Source: Streptomyces sp. CB09001 (GTDB taxonomy: Bacteria > Actinomycetota > Actinomycetes > Streptomycetales > Streptomycetaceae). From it: 64,000 nt of DNA. Location: the NCBI RefSeq assembly GCF_003369795.1, contig NZ_CP026730.1, forward strand, positions 5,695,001-5,759,000, in the 5' to 3' direction. Under the pieces are notes generated by a model, which saw nothing but the letters and a program-made list of their open reading frames with translations, did no database searches and was not told the origin of the DNA. Made by a program: the position numbers and the translations under genes. Of this stretch, positions 8,751 to 16,934 are shown piece by piece (position 1 is the stretch's first letter; every line of letters begins with the position of its first letter).

Positions 8751-9722
8751 ATGAGTCACATGACACAATTGCCGCTCTCAGGGTCCGAGACCGGCGCCGG
8801 TGAGGCGGCCCCTGCCGCACCGTCCCGGACACGGCGCCGCCCCACATCCCAGCAGTGGACCGCCTGGGCCTTCCTTGCCCCGGTGACCCTTTACCTCGTT
8901 CTCTTCTACGCCTACCCCCTCTACCGCAACATCGACCTGAGCCTGCGCAACTACACCGTCCGTTCCTTCGTCCAGGGCGATGCCCCGTTCACGGGCCTGG
9001 AGAACTACAGGACCGTCCTCGCCGACGCGACCTTCCTCCCCGCCCTGCTCCACACCGTCCTCTTCACCGTTGTGTGCCTGGCCTTCCAGTACGTCATCGG
9101 GCTGGCGCTCGCGGTCTTCTTCCACCAGCACTTCCGCCTCTCCGCCACGCTGCGGGCCCTGTTCCTGGTGCCCTGGCTGCTGCCCCTGATCGTGTCGGCC
9201 TCCACCTGGTCGTGGATGCTCAACAGCGACTCCGGCATCGTCAACGCCGCACTGCACGGGATGGGCATCGCCCCGGTGAACTGGCTGACCTCGCCGAGCT
9301 GGTCGCTGACCTCGGTGATCATCGCGAACATCTGGATCGGCGTACCGTTCAACCTCGTTGTGCTCTACAGCGGCCTGCAGTCCATTCCGGCAGGGCTGTA
9401 CGAGGCCGCGGCCCTGGACGGGGCGGGTGCCTGGCGGCGGTTCTGGAGCATCACCTTCCCACTGCTGCGCCCGGTGTCCGCGATCACCCTGCTCCTGGGC
9501 CTGGTCTACACGCTCAAGGTCTTCGACATCATCTGGATCATGACCAAGGGCGGCCCCGCGGAGTCCTCCACCACCTTCGCCACCTGGTCCTACCAACTCG
9601 GATTCGGCAACCTGCTTCCCGCCTTCGGGCCGGGTGCGGCCGTCGGCAACCTGCTGGTGGTGGCCGCCCTGGTCTTCGGACTGGTGTATATCCGGGTGCA
9701 GCGAAAGCAGGCATGGTCATGA
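8751..9722 (+). CDS. Sugar ABC transporter permease (MalF type)
   Basis: 323 aa from ATG 8751, 20 nt after the binding-protein stop. A polar N-terminus of about 40 residues precedes six predicted membrane helices. The EAA loop is visible as EAAALDGAGAWRRFWSITFP, the contact site for the ATPase. It overlaps the next permease by 4 nt, so the two are translationally coupled. Substrate is unknown but presumably the oligosaccharide released by the neighbouring secreted hydrolase. Confidence 0.9.
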   Translation: MSHMTQLPLSGSETGAGEAAPAAPSRTRRRPTSQQWTAWAFLAPVTLYLVLFYAYPLYRNIDLSLRNYTVRSFVQGDAPFTGLENYRTVLADATFLPALLHTVLFTVVCLAFQYVIGLALAVFFHQHFRLSATLRALFLVPWLLPLIVSASTWSWMLNSDSGIVNAALHGMGIAPVNWLTSPSWSLTSVIIANIWIGVPFNLVVLYSGLQSIPAGLYEAAALDGAGAWRRFWSITFPLLRPVSAITLLLGLVYTLKVFDIIWIMTKGGPAESSTTFATWSYQLGFGNLLPAFGPGAAVGNLLVVAALVFGLVYIRVQRKQAWS

Positions 9723-10585
9723 ACCGAAACACCACGCACACGCGGGGAAGCACCAAGCCCACCCGGGGAAGAGGCAGGCGTACCTGGGGAAAGACGGCCG
9801 TCGGTCTGCTGCTGACCGGGATCATGCTCTTCCCGGTCTACTGGATGCTGAACGTGTCCTTGACACGCGACCAGAACATGCGCAAGAGCCCACCGGACCT
9901 GTTCCCCGTCGACGGCACCCTGGACGGCTACCGCACCGTCTTCGCCGAGCAGTTGCCCTACCTGGGTACCAGCCTTGTCATCGGCCTGGGCACCGTCGTC
10001 CTGACCGTGGCCCTGTCCGCTCCGGCCGGCTACGCCCTGGCCAAGCTGCGCCCGCGCGGCGGCGGTGTCCTGGGCTTCGTCCTGCTGGTCGCCCAGATGA
10101 TTCCCGGCATCATCATGGCGATGGGCTTCTACGCCATCTACCTCAGCCTCGGTCTGCTCCAGTCCGTCCCCGGCCTGATCGTCGCCGACTCGACCCTGGC
10201 CGTTCCCTTCGCGGTGCTCATCTTCACCGCGTTCATGTCCGGCATCCCCGGCGAGCTGATGCAGGCGGCGAAGACGGACGGAGCCGGGCCCCTGCGTACC
10301 TTCTGGTCGATCGTCGTGCCGATGAGCCGCAACGCCGTCGTCACGGTGTCCCTGTTCGCGTTCCTGTGGTCCTGGTCCGATTTCGTCTTCGCCGGAACTC
10401 TGGTCAACGGTGGCCCCCACGAGCCGATCACCCTCGGCATCTACCACTACATCGGCAACAACAATCAGGAGTGGAACGCCATCATGGCCACCGCGGTCGT
10501 GGCCTCGCTGCCGGCCGCGGTCATCCTCGTCCTTGCCCAGCGCTACGTCGCCGCCGGTGTGACCGCCGGCGCCGTCAAGGACTGA
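9719..10585 (+). CDS. Sugar ABC transporter permease (MalG type)
   Basis: 288 aa from ATG 9719, overlapping the previous stop as ATGA; an in-frame ATG at 9713 is also possible. Six membrane helices are expected. The EAA-type loop here reads LMQAAKTDGAGPLRTFWSIV, with the usual Glu-Ala-Ala changed to Gln-Ala-Ala, as often occurs in MalG-type subunits. It forms the channel with the upstream permease. Confidence 0.9.
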   Translation: MNRNTTHTRGSTKPTRGRGRRTWGKTAVGLLLTGIMLFPVYWMLNVSLTRDQNMRKSPPDLFPVDGTLDGYRTVFAEQLPYLGTSLVIGLGTVVLTVALSAPAGYALAKLRPRGGGVLGFVLLVAQMIPGIIMAMGFYAIYLSLGLLQSVPGLIVADSTLAVPFAVLIFTAFMSGIPGELMQAAKTDGAGPLRTFWSIVVPMSRNAVVTVSLFAFLWSWSDFVFAGTLVNGGPHEPITLGIYHYIGNNNQEWNAIMATAVVASLPAAVILVLAQRYVAAGVTAGAVKD

Positions 10586-10673
10586 CCTCTTTCACCACTC
10601 CTTCCCCCTCGCCACGGCCGTGCCCGTCCGCCGGACGGCCGGCGCCCCCTGCCCGAGAAACGAGTGACATCTC

Positions 10674-12446
10674 ATGACCGCCGCCCGATCCGGTCCGGCC
10701 TTCTCCGTCCAGGACATCCCGTTCAGCACGTACGGTTCCTGGTTCGACATCTCCCCGGTGCTGGCGGAGAAGATCTGGGCCGAGGACCTCCACCTCGTCT
10801 CGCACCAGAACGGCATGCACGCCGTGTTGGGCCTCGTGCCGCTGGACGCTGCGACGGGGGAACGGGCCGAGATCCGCGTGGCGGCGACTCCGAGCCTGCT
10901 GAGCTGGATCGGCGCCGCCGGCCGTGTCGATCTGGCCTACGAGTCGCCGGACACGGTGCGCCTGCGCGGTGTGGGGCTGCCATTGCGCGTCTCCGCGGCG
11001 GCCCGGACGCTGACCCCGTTCAGCGGCACCTACTTCTTCCACGACGCGTCCGCCGACGCGTACGTGTTCACCTCGTACGAGACCGGTCGCCGCTACCGCG
11101 TCACCGTGCTCTCCGGCACGGTCGCCGATACTTTCGGCAGCCAGGCTCTGGGCGCCGGTGACCGCTGCCTGACCGTCGCCGCCGACGCGGACGGCCCATG
11201 GGAGATCGCGATCGAGGAACTCGACACAGCCCGCCCCACGTACGCCCGGGCGGCAGCCTTCGACGAGATCGTCGAAGCCGCGCAGAGTTCCTTCGCGGAC
11301 TTCGTGGACACGGTGGCCCCCTGGCGGTCGTCCGCCACCCCGGCCGCCGAACTCGCCGCCTACGTCGTGTGGTCCGCGACCGTCCATCCGGCGGGGTTGG
11401 TCACCCGGCCCGGCGTCCTCATGTCCAAGCACTGGATGGACAAGGTCTGGAGCTGGGACCACTGCTTCAACGCCCTGGCTCTGGCCCCCGGACAGCCCGA
11501 ACTGGCGTGGGACCAGTATCACCTGCCCTTCGACCACCAGGACGGGGCCGGGGCACTGCCCGACTCGGTCACCCACTCCGAGGTCCTCCACAACTTCGTC
11601 AAACCGCCCATCCACGGTTGGGCGTTCGGCTACCTGCGACGTCGGCTGACCATGCCGCCCGGCCCGGAGGAGCTGGCTGAGACGTACGACAGGCTGACAC
11701 GCTGGACGGACTTCTGGCTCACCGGACGACGTGCGCCCGGGGCCGCACTGCCCCACTACCAGCACGGCAACGACAGCGGCTGGGACAACGCCACCACCTT
11801 CGACCCCGAACGCGTGGTCGTCACCGCGGACCTGGCCGCCTTCCTCGTGCTCCAGCTTCGCGAACTAGCTGAACTCGCAACGCACTTGGATATACCGGAG
11901 GATGTCCATCGGTGGACGCGAGTCGCCGAGACGACGCAGGCGGCGATGCTCGACCAGCTCTGGAGCGGCGACCGGTTCGTCGCCCGAGGAGTTGACAGCG
12001 GCAACACCTGGCACAGTGACAGCCTCCTCGACCTGATGCCCATCGTGCTGGGCGAGCATCTGCCCGATGACGTCAGCGGCGTGCTGGCCGCCCGTATCGA
12101 GGCCCATCTGACCCCGTACGGACTGGCCACCGAACTGCCGACCTCCCCGCACTACCTCTCCGACGGCTACTGGCGCGGCCCGATCTGGGCCCCCGCCACG
12201 GTCCTCATCGAGGACGGACTGCGCCGCGCCGGACAGCACCGGCTGGCGGACGAGATCAGCGCCTGCTTCCGCGCCCTGTGCGAGAACCACGGCTTCGCTG
12301 AAAACTTCGACGCCCTGACCGGAACGGGCCTGCGGGACCGCGCCTACACCTGGACCGCCAGTAGCTACCTCCTGCTCGCCGAGGCACACGTGAGGCGCGG
12401 CGGCGACTCGTCGGTGCCCGTGTCGAGCACGTCTTCGTCCAGATGA
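10674..12446 (+). CDS. Clan GH-G glycosidase (GH63 / MGH1-like)
   Basis: 590 aa from ATG 10674, without a signal peptide, so it should act in the cytoplasm on imported sugar. An N-terminal beta domain is followed by an (alpha/alpha)6 barrel with KVWSWDHCFNALAL, GNDSGWDNATTF and YWRGPIWAPATVL, motifs of the GH63/YgjK and mannosylglycerate-hydrolase-like group. It closes the importer operon. The last 15 or so residues (GGDSSVPVSSTSSSR) are low-complexity and follow the usual final helix, so the 3' end may have been altered by a nearby rearrangement. Linkage specificity cannot be assigned. Confidence 0.8.
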   Translation: MTAARSGPAFSVQDIPFSTYGSWFDISPVLAEKIWAEDLHLVSHQNGMHAVLGLVPLDAATGERAEIRVAATPSLLSWIGAAGRVDLAYESPDTVRLRGVGLPLRVSAAARTLTPFSGTYFFHDASADAYVFTSYETGRRYRVTVLSGTVADTFGSQALGAGDRCLTVAADADGPWEIAIEELDTARPTYARAAAFDEIVEAAQSSFADFVDTVAPWRSSATPAAELAAYVVWSATVHPAGLVTRPGVLMSKHWMDKVWSWDHCFNALALAPGQPELAWDQYHLPFDHQDGAGALPDSVTHSEVLHNFVKPPIHGWAFGYLRRRLTMPPGPEELAETYDRLTRWTDFWLTGRRAPGAALPHYQHGNDSGWDNATTFDPERVVVTADLAAFLVLQLRELAELATHLDIPEDVHRWTRVAETTQAAMLDQLWSGDRFVARGVDSGNTWHSDSLLDLMPIVLGEHLPDDVSGVLAARIEAHLTPYGLATELPTSPHYLSDGYWRGPIWAPATVLIEDGLRRAGQHRLADEISACFRALCENHGFAENFDALTGTGLRDRAYTWTASSYLLLAEAHVRRGGDSSVPVSSTSSSR

Positions 12447-12677
12447 GGCACTGCAAGGACCTCCGAGACTGCCGACAGCGTGGCGACGGCCTCCAGTAAG
12501 CGGTCCAGGCCGTGGCCCCCAGCACAACCTGGGGTCGTAGGCCCGTGGCGAGGTCCACCGGGTCGCCGCCCGCGGTGCGGTCGCCGCCCGGGGTGTTGTG
12601 GGTGCCCCACGGATCTGGACAGCGTTGCGCCTCCGGTTGTCCGCGTCGTTGCCAACTGGGCGGGGCAGGCCGGTGGT

Positions 12678-13274
12678 TCACGGCTTCTGCCCGGTCGGCC
12701 GGTCGGCGTAGTCCTCGACCAGGTCGGCGATGAGCGAGAGAAGGGCGTCGGTTCGGTGGCGGTCCTCGCGCTGGGTCCGCAGAGCTTGCTCCAGTGCCCG
12801 GAGCCGGTCCAGGGCGGCCGGGGCCCGGTCCCTCACCTCGTCGAGGAGCTCCGTGGTGACCAAGTCCAGGCACTTGGTGAGCGGGCAGCGGGTGGCCGGG
12901 GCGGGGGGAGCCGGGTCGGAGGCGGCGAAGCCGGTGGTCAGGTAGCGCGCGGGGTCGGTGAGGCTCCAGCCGACGGCGGTGCCGTGCTGGATGAGGAGTG
13001 TGACGTCGGGGGCGATGCCGATGCGGGCCTGCAGCGGCTCGTCCAGGGTGTCGAGGCCCCGTAGGCAGTGAGCGCGGTGTCTCCGGGGGCGCGGCAGAGT
13101 TCCGTGGTCACCTCCAGGCGGAAGTCACGGGTTTCGGCAGCGCGAAGGCCCCCGGGCGGACGGGGGGTGTGGCGGGAAGACGGGCGGAGTCCTCGGCGTC
13201 GGCGGCCTCACTCGGATCTGAAACTCGGCGCCGACCAGTTCCCGGCCCGCCCGATTGAACCGGACGGTCGTCAC
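12678..13274 (-). pseudogene. Multiply frameshifted hypothetical gene
   Basis: From GTG 13274 (MTTVRFNRAGRELVGAEFQI) protein-like sequence runs across three frames. These are an alanine/aspartate linker (SEAADAEDSARLPATPPV), DFRLEVTTELCRAPGDTALTAYG, then DEPLQARIGIAPDVTLLIQHG and a long helical tail with TKCLDLVTTELLDEVRDRAP ending DRPTGQKP. At least three frame changes are needed for one product of about 195 aa. The family is unknown; composition is like small Streptomyces regulatory or natural-product-associated proteins. Decay is more likely than chance because the pieces join in order. Confidence 0.45.
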
Positions 13275-13452
13275 CCCTCGTTACCGCCGATTACGGAGCA
13301 GAGCCGATCGTTTTGACAGACCCGGCCGGGAGGAACCCGGCTGGGAGTGAGGAAGGGTGCTGTGACACGTGCGCTTCGGCAGGTTCCGGGGACTGACGAC
13401 GGGCCCGCCGGAGGGTGTGGTGGCCTTCCGGTCGGCCCATGTGGGTAGCGCT

Positions 13453-14490
13453 TCAGGCGGACGGGCGCTTGGCGCGGGCGGTGAGGCGTTCCCAGTTGCG
13501 GTGGCCGATGTCGGCCTTCTGCTCGTCGGTGAAGGGCGAGTTCTCCAGGAAGGCGCGGGCTTCGCCGTTGCTGGTGTCGACGTAGGGGAATCCGCCGGGA
13601 CGGAAGCCGTAGGTGAAGGGATAGTCGGTGGAGTACAGCATCCGGTCGGTGCCCATCACTTCGGCGGTCCAGCGCAGGTAGCGGGGGCTGTTGGTGCCGC
13701 TGCCCGCGACCCAGAAGTTCTGCTTGAAGTAGTCGGCGAGCGGCTGGCGCAGACGGCCTGCCTCACCGAAGAAGCCGGTGTGGTCGAGATAGAACATCAC
13801 GACCTCGCCCCAGTGTCCGGCGATCACCTGCAGGTCGGGGAACCGATCGAAGACCCCCGAGAAGATCATGCGGAGGTACTGGACGCCGAGGTCGTAGTAC
13901 CAGCCGAGGCCGGCCCCGGCCAGCACCGGGCCCATGGGGGCCGGAAGGTCGGAGTAGTAGGCGTCGATGATGGGCTGAACCGGCGTTTGCGGGTGGAAGT
14001 GCAGCGGCACTCCCAGCCTCTCGGCCATCGCGTACAGCTCGTCGTTGTCCCGGTGGTCGGCCAGCTTGTCGCCGGTGCGGCCGTAGAGCATGGCGCCGGG
14101 GAAGCCCAGCTCGATCACCACGCGCTCCAGCTCTGCCGCGGCCGCGGCCGGTGACTGGGTGGGGACCGCGGCGAACGCCTGGAAACGGTCGGGCCGGGAA
14201 GCGACGATCTCGGCGAGCTGGTCGTTGGCCTCGCGGGCCACCGCGACGGCGTCGGCCTTCGGCAGGTCCTGCACGCCCGGAGACGACAGGGACAGCACGG
14301 CGACGTCGATGCCCTGATCGTCCATGTGGGCCAGCCGCTGCTCACCGACCATGTGCAGATTCTCTGCAACGGGACTGTCCCCGAAGCCGCGCGCCGGGAT
14401 CTGGGGCGATCCCACCCGCTCGTAAGCCTCGTAGACAGCCGGCACGACGACGGTCTCTTCTACTCCGACTATGCGCAAACGGTCGAGCAT
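13453..14490 (-). CDS. Amidohydrolase-family decarboxylase-like protein (ACMSD / Amidohydro_2 type)
   Basis: 345 aa from ATG 14490, chosen because GAGGGGA lies upstream; ATG 14514 would add eight residues. The TIM-barrel metal motifs are PLHFHPQTP, VIAGHWGE and YSTDYPF, as in gamma-resorcylate and 2,3-dihydroxybenzoate decarboxylases and in ACMSD. The classical N-terminal HxH is not evident, which some of these decarboxylases also vary. It probably decarboxylates or hydrolyses an aromatic acid. It faces a TetR remnant across a palindrome-rich gap, so it was probably a TetR-controlled catabolic gene. Confidence 0.8.
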   Translation of the reverse strand: MLDRLRIVGVEETVVVPAVYEAYERVGSPQIPARGFGDSPVAENLHMVGEQRLAHMDDQGIDVAVLSLSSPGVQDLPKADAVAVAREANDQLAEIVASRPDRFQAFAAVPTQSPAAAAAELERVVIELGFPGAMLYGRTGDKLADHRDNDELYAMAERLGVPLHFHPQTPVQPIIDAYYSDLPAPMGPVLAGAGLGWYYDLGVQYLRMIFSGVFDRFPDLQVIAGHWGEVVMFYLDHTGFFGEAGRLRQPLADYFKQNFWVAGSGTNSPRYLRWTAEVMGTDRMLYSTDYPFTYGFRPGGFPYVDTSNGEARAFLENSPFTDEQKADIGHRNWERLTARAKRPSA

Positions 14491-14526
14491 GACGGTTCCC
14501 CTCTGGCTTTCCATCGGAACTGTTCA

Positions 14527-14573
14527 AACGTTATCATCGATACTATCGATGGAATCGAGTAGTCGATAACGTT
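14527..14573. promoter_or_regulatory. Nested inverted repeats, probable operator
   Basis: Outer arms AACGTTATC (14527-14535) and GATAACGTT (14565-14573) enclose an inner palindrome ATCGATA-C-TATCGAT (14536-14550). The region is AT-rich and lies between the amidohydrolase start and the TetR remnant, where a TetR-family operator is expected. Confidence 0.6.
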
Positions 14574-14617
14574 GATTCTGCTGTCGGTGTGATGGCGCTA
14601 TCGTCGGGCCATGCCTG

Positions 14618-14812
14618 TTGAACCGACCTTTGCGCGGCGTGCCCGCGGAGCCCGGCGCCACGGCGCGTGAACAGACGCGCCGCCGGGTCGTCGACGCCGC
14701 GATGGACCTGCTGGAGCGCGGCGGCCGCGACGCGGTGGCGGAGCGCGGTTTCACCCGCTTCCTGGCAGCCAAGGAGCAGCTCGAATCCGCGCAGTGCGCG
14801 AAGCCATGGTGA
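14618..14812 (+). pseudogene. TetR-family regulator remnant with the DNA-binding helices deleted
   Basis: The frame reads PAEPGATAREQTRRRVVDAA then MDLLERGGRDAV, a normal TetR first helix. It then jumps directly to AERGFTRFLAAKEQLESA, which in relatives follows the recognition helix. About 28 residues holding the HTH are missing, in frame, and the ORF stops soon after (CAKPW). The probable original start is GTG 14639. It cannot bind DNA as written. It probably once regulated the divergent amidohydrolase. Confidence 0.6.
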
Positions 14813-15419
14813 CCACTGTCACCACCCGCGAACCGGCCATCCAGGAACAGGGCGCGGCCGGCGCCGCCCGCGCCCTGCGTGCCGCGCTGCCCAGCCAGAA
14901 CGCCCTGAGTGAAGCCGAAGAGCAACTCTTGGCGGAATGGCTTCGTCGACTGTCCGCACAGCCGTTCGCTCGAGGCGGGGCAGCAAGCCGTGTCAATGAG
15001 CCGGACGATGCGAACGCCCCCGCTTTCCCGCCCATGCCGGCACTGGCTCGGCCGGCTGGCCCATGGACCTCCGGCAGGCGGAGTCGTCCGCCTGGTCACG
15101 GTCAGCACACCGCAGTCGGGGCGGTCGGCAAGGAGCCCCGGCCGTAGGTGAGGCAAGCGAGGCCCGGTGGGCAGGGCCGGGAGGACCCTCTCTGCTTTTC
15201 GTCCAGCGAGGCGTGGAGGGCGACAGTGGCCGCTCGTCCCGAGTGGTAGAGCAAAGAGCAGCGGCAGGGAGAGGTTCAAGTCGCGGGCAGAGCCGGGCCT
15301 CGTCTCGCCCGTCGCGCAACTGCTCGGCGGCTTCCTGGTACGCCTCGGCGGCCGGCAGAGGTCGGCCCACCCCTCCGCGTCCGGGTCGGCGGACACGGAG
15401 CATGACTGGTCTGTCGACC

Positions 15420-15592
15420 GTGACGCTCGATTGACGCTCAGGGCGCCGACGCGCGACACAGCGGGCCGAGAAACCCGCCTTGACCTGGCCTTTCTCATAG
15501 CAGTCGCGGACCCATATCTTTTCGATGACGTCGCACGTGGAGTGTGTGGCAATTCTTGAGCCCGCAGTAAAGAGCCGCTGACCTGCTGATTC
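15420..15592 (+). repeat. Dispersed repeat, copy B (extended)
   Basis: Shares with copy C a left part (TGACGCTCGATTGACGCTCA against TGACGCTCGTTTGACGCTCT) and with copies A and C the right part from GACCTGGCCTTT. ATG 15525 to TGA 15579-15581 reads MTSHVECVAILEPAVKSR, 18 codons as in the other copies. Confidence 0.7.
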
Positions 15593-15681
15593 TCTGATTC
15601 CCCAGGTTGCGGGCGGATTGTGCCGACATGTTTCCGTAGGTTCACCGCGTGGAGCATGCTGTAGGTTCCCGCCACGCGTCT

Positions 15682-15704
15682 CACCTGCGGTTTCGCAGCA
15701 GGTG
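15682..15704. repeat. Small inverted repeat resembling the 3' end of the dispersed repeat
   Basis: CACCTGC and GCAGGTG flank GGTTTCGCA, with a nested TGCG/CGCA stem. The string ACCTGCGGTTTCGC closely matches ACCTGCGGCTTCGC at the end of copy C and ACCTGCGGGTTT at the end of copy A. It may be a recombination or attachment core, or a terminator. Confidence 0.4.
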
Positions 15705-15874
15705 TGAGTCGAGAAACGCTCGGCCTCAACTAGGTCAATCGATATGTCGGGCTTTTGCGGAACCTTCCGTTGTTTTCGAACCACACTTGCCTGCGGCACG
15801 AGGTCCACCGTGTTCGCCGTCCGGTGTCAAGGTTGTCATCGCCGCGTAGTGTGGACTGTTGCTTGTCAAAGCCG

Positions 15875-15997
15875 TCAGTCCTTGAATTCCTCTCGCGTCC
15901 ACTCTCGGGCGAAATACTCCAGCTGCTTGGTGATGAGCTCGACCGCGTCCAAGACCTCGGCGGGTGGGTATCCGTGCCGGGCGAGTAGCCGGTCACT
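15875..15997 (-). pseudogene. Fragment resembling the C-terminal tail of a type I restriction endonuclease (HsdR)
   Basis: The last 39 residues of the frame read DRLLARHGYPPAEVLDAVEL then ITKQLEYFAREWTREEFKD. This matches the LxxxGYPPDxxxxAxxLVxxQAEL pattern at the end of HsdR subunits. Upstream the frame loses any family resemblance, and no HsdM or HsdS genes are nearby. Probably the surviving 3' end of a deleted restriction gene; assignment rests on one motif. Confidence 0.4.
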
Positions 15998-16250
15998 CGT
16001 CGAGGCGTCGCGGGATCCGTGCGAACTCGCCGCTCTCGAGCGGATCGGTGGCCCCCGGGTCGTGTTGCTGATGCCGCCGTCACGGACGATGGGCCCGCCC
16101 GAGCGTCCGAGTCGGAGGAGTCCCTGGTGGAGATCGGCGCGCATCTCGTAGTGGATGCGGCAAGATCCCGGAGGTGTCGGGCCGTGAAGGCGATGAGCCG
16201 ACCAGGGCGCATCCGGCCTGCTTCGGGTCCGAGGCCCCCGGACGACTCGG

Positions 16251-16279
16251 TTGACCATCGAATTATCTGCAACTAGGTT
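16251..16279 (+). promoter_or_regulatory. Promoter of the Rrf2 gene
   Basis: TTGACC (16251-16256), a 17-bp spacer and TAGGTT (16274-16279), about 35 bp before the Rrf2 start codon. Confidence 0.6.
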
Positions 16280-16313
16280 GGTGGCAGTTTGTCGGCGGCG
16301 GCAGGAGTCGGAG

Positions 16314-16757
16314 ATGGCGGGGCTCAGCAGTAGGAGCGCGGTCGCGATCCACGCGCTTGCGATGCTGGCGCACCGGCGTGGAGGCTCGTTGACTTCCGCG
16401 GAGATCGCGGACAGCCTGGAAAGCAATCCGGTTCTCGTGCGGCGCATTCTCGGCCGCTTGCGAGACGCTCATCTGGTGCGGTCCACCGAGGGGCGGGGAG
16501 GCGGCTGGTCCCTTGCTCGCACCCCGCGGGACATCACGCTCTATGACGCGTACGCCGCCGTGGAGGGGGAGCAGGTCTTCTCGAGGCACCCTCATCCGCC
16601 CAGCGGGGCGTGCGTGGTCGGCCGCAACATCGGCGATCTGCTTGACGTCGAGTTCCAGAACGCAGAGCGAGCTCTGGAGGAGCGGCTCGGCCGGACGACG
16701 ATCGCCGCCCTGCTGCAACAGATACTGGCCTCCGACGGCGAAGCGAAGGACCGCTGA
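16314..16757 (+). CDS. Rrf2-family transcriptional regulator
   Basis: 147 aa from ATG 16314 with GGAG upstream; a longer in-frame start at 16251 would lie on the promoter. The winged helix is typical (AVAIHALAMLAHRRGGSLTS, then EIADSLESNPVLVRRILGRL and the wing STEGRGGGWSLA). One Cys (ACVVGRN) lies in the position range where Fe-S members carry three, so an Fe-S cluster is unlikely and a redox or ligand switch is more plausible. It precedes an amidohydrolase gene, with an inverted repeat between them. Confidence 0.85.
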   Translation: MAGLSSRSAVAIHALAMLAHRRGGSLTSAEIADSLESNPVLVRRILGRLRDAHLVRSTEGRGGGWSLARTPRDITLYDAYAAVEGEQVFSRHPHPPSGACVVGRNIGDLLDVEFQNAERALEERLGRTTIAALLQQILASDGEAKDR

Positions 16758-16794
16758 TTCAGCGGTGACGCACACACGTCCCACGTCGCACGCC

Positions 16795-16823
16795 CAAACT
16801 GTAACTCGTTTGATTTCAGTTTG
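16795..16823. promoter_or_regulatory. Inverted repeat upstream of the second amidohydrolase
   Basis: CAAACTG (16795-16801) and CAGTTTG (16817-16823) separated by 15 nt, in an AT-rich pocket between the Rrf2 gene and the amidohydrolase. A plausible Rrf2 operator. Confidence 0.4.
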
Positions 16824-16934
16824 TTCCGGGGCGCGGTACTCCAGGGTCTCCCGGCTCCCGGTGTCAGCCCGCACGGTCCATCTACGCGCACCCGAACCTG
16901 AGCACCTGCTCAGAACGTGCCAGGAGTGAGAGCG

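Larger units (their letters stand above)
14813..15874. other. About 1 kb without a supported gene; repeat copy B and a hairpin motif
   Basis: An ORF-like piece directly after the TetR remnant (from about 14812, VTTVTTREPAIQEQG and then a helix ending LLAEWLRRLSAQP) has helical character but no recognised family or ribosome site. Minus-strand pieces near 15330-15400 (LPAAEAYQEAAEQLRDGRDE) also look like protein debris. I could not assemble a gene. Confidence 0.4.

Noticed and set aside
14794..15147. 117-codon plus-strand ORF after the TetR remnant
   Set aside because: The first 50 residues look helical but there is no family match or ribosome site, and the latter half is shadow-like.
15063..15434. 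Plus-strand ORF near repeat copy B
   Set aside because: Ser/Arg-rich composition with no motif; neighbouring frames are equally open.
16751..16765. Palindrome CCGCTGATTCAGCGG at the Rrf2 stop codon as a terminator
   Set aside because: The two arms leave almost no loop, so it cannot fold into a useful hairpin; probably chance or a weak protein site.
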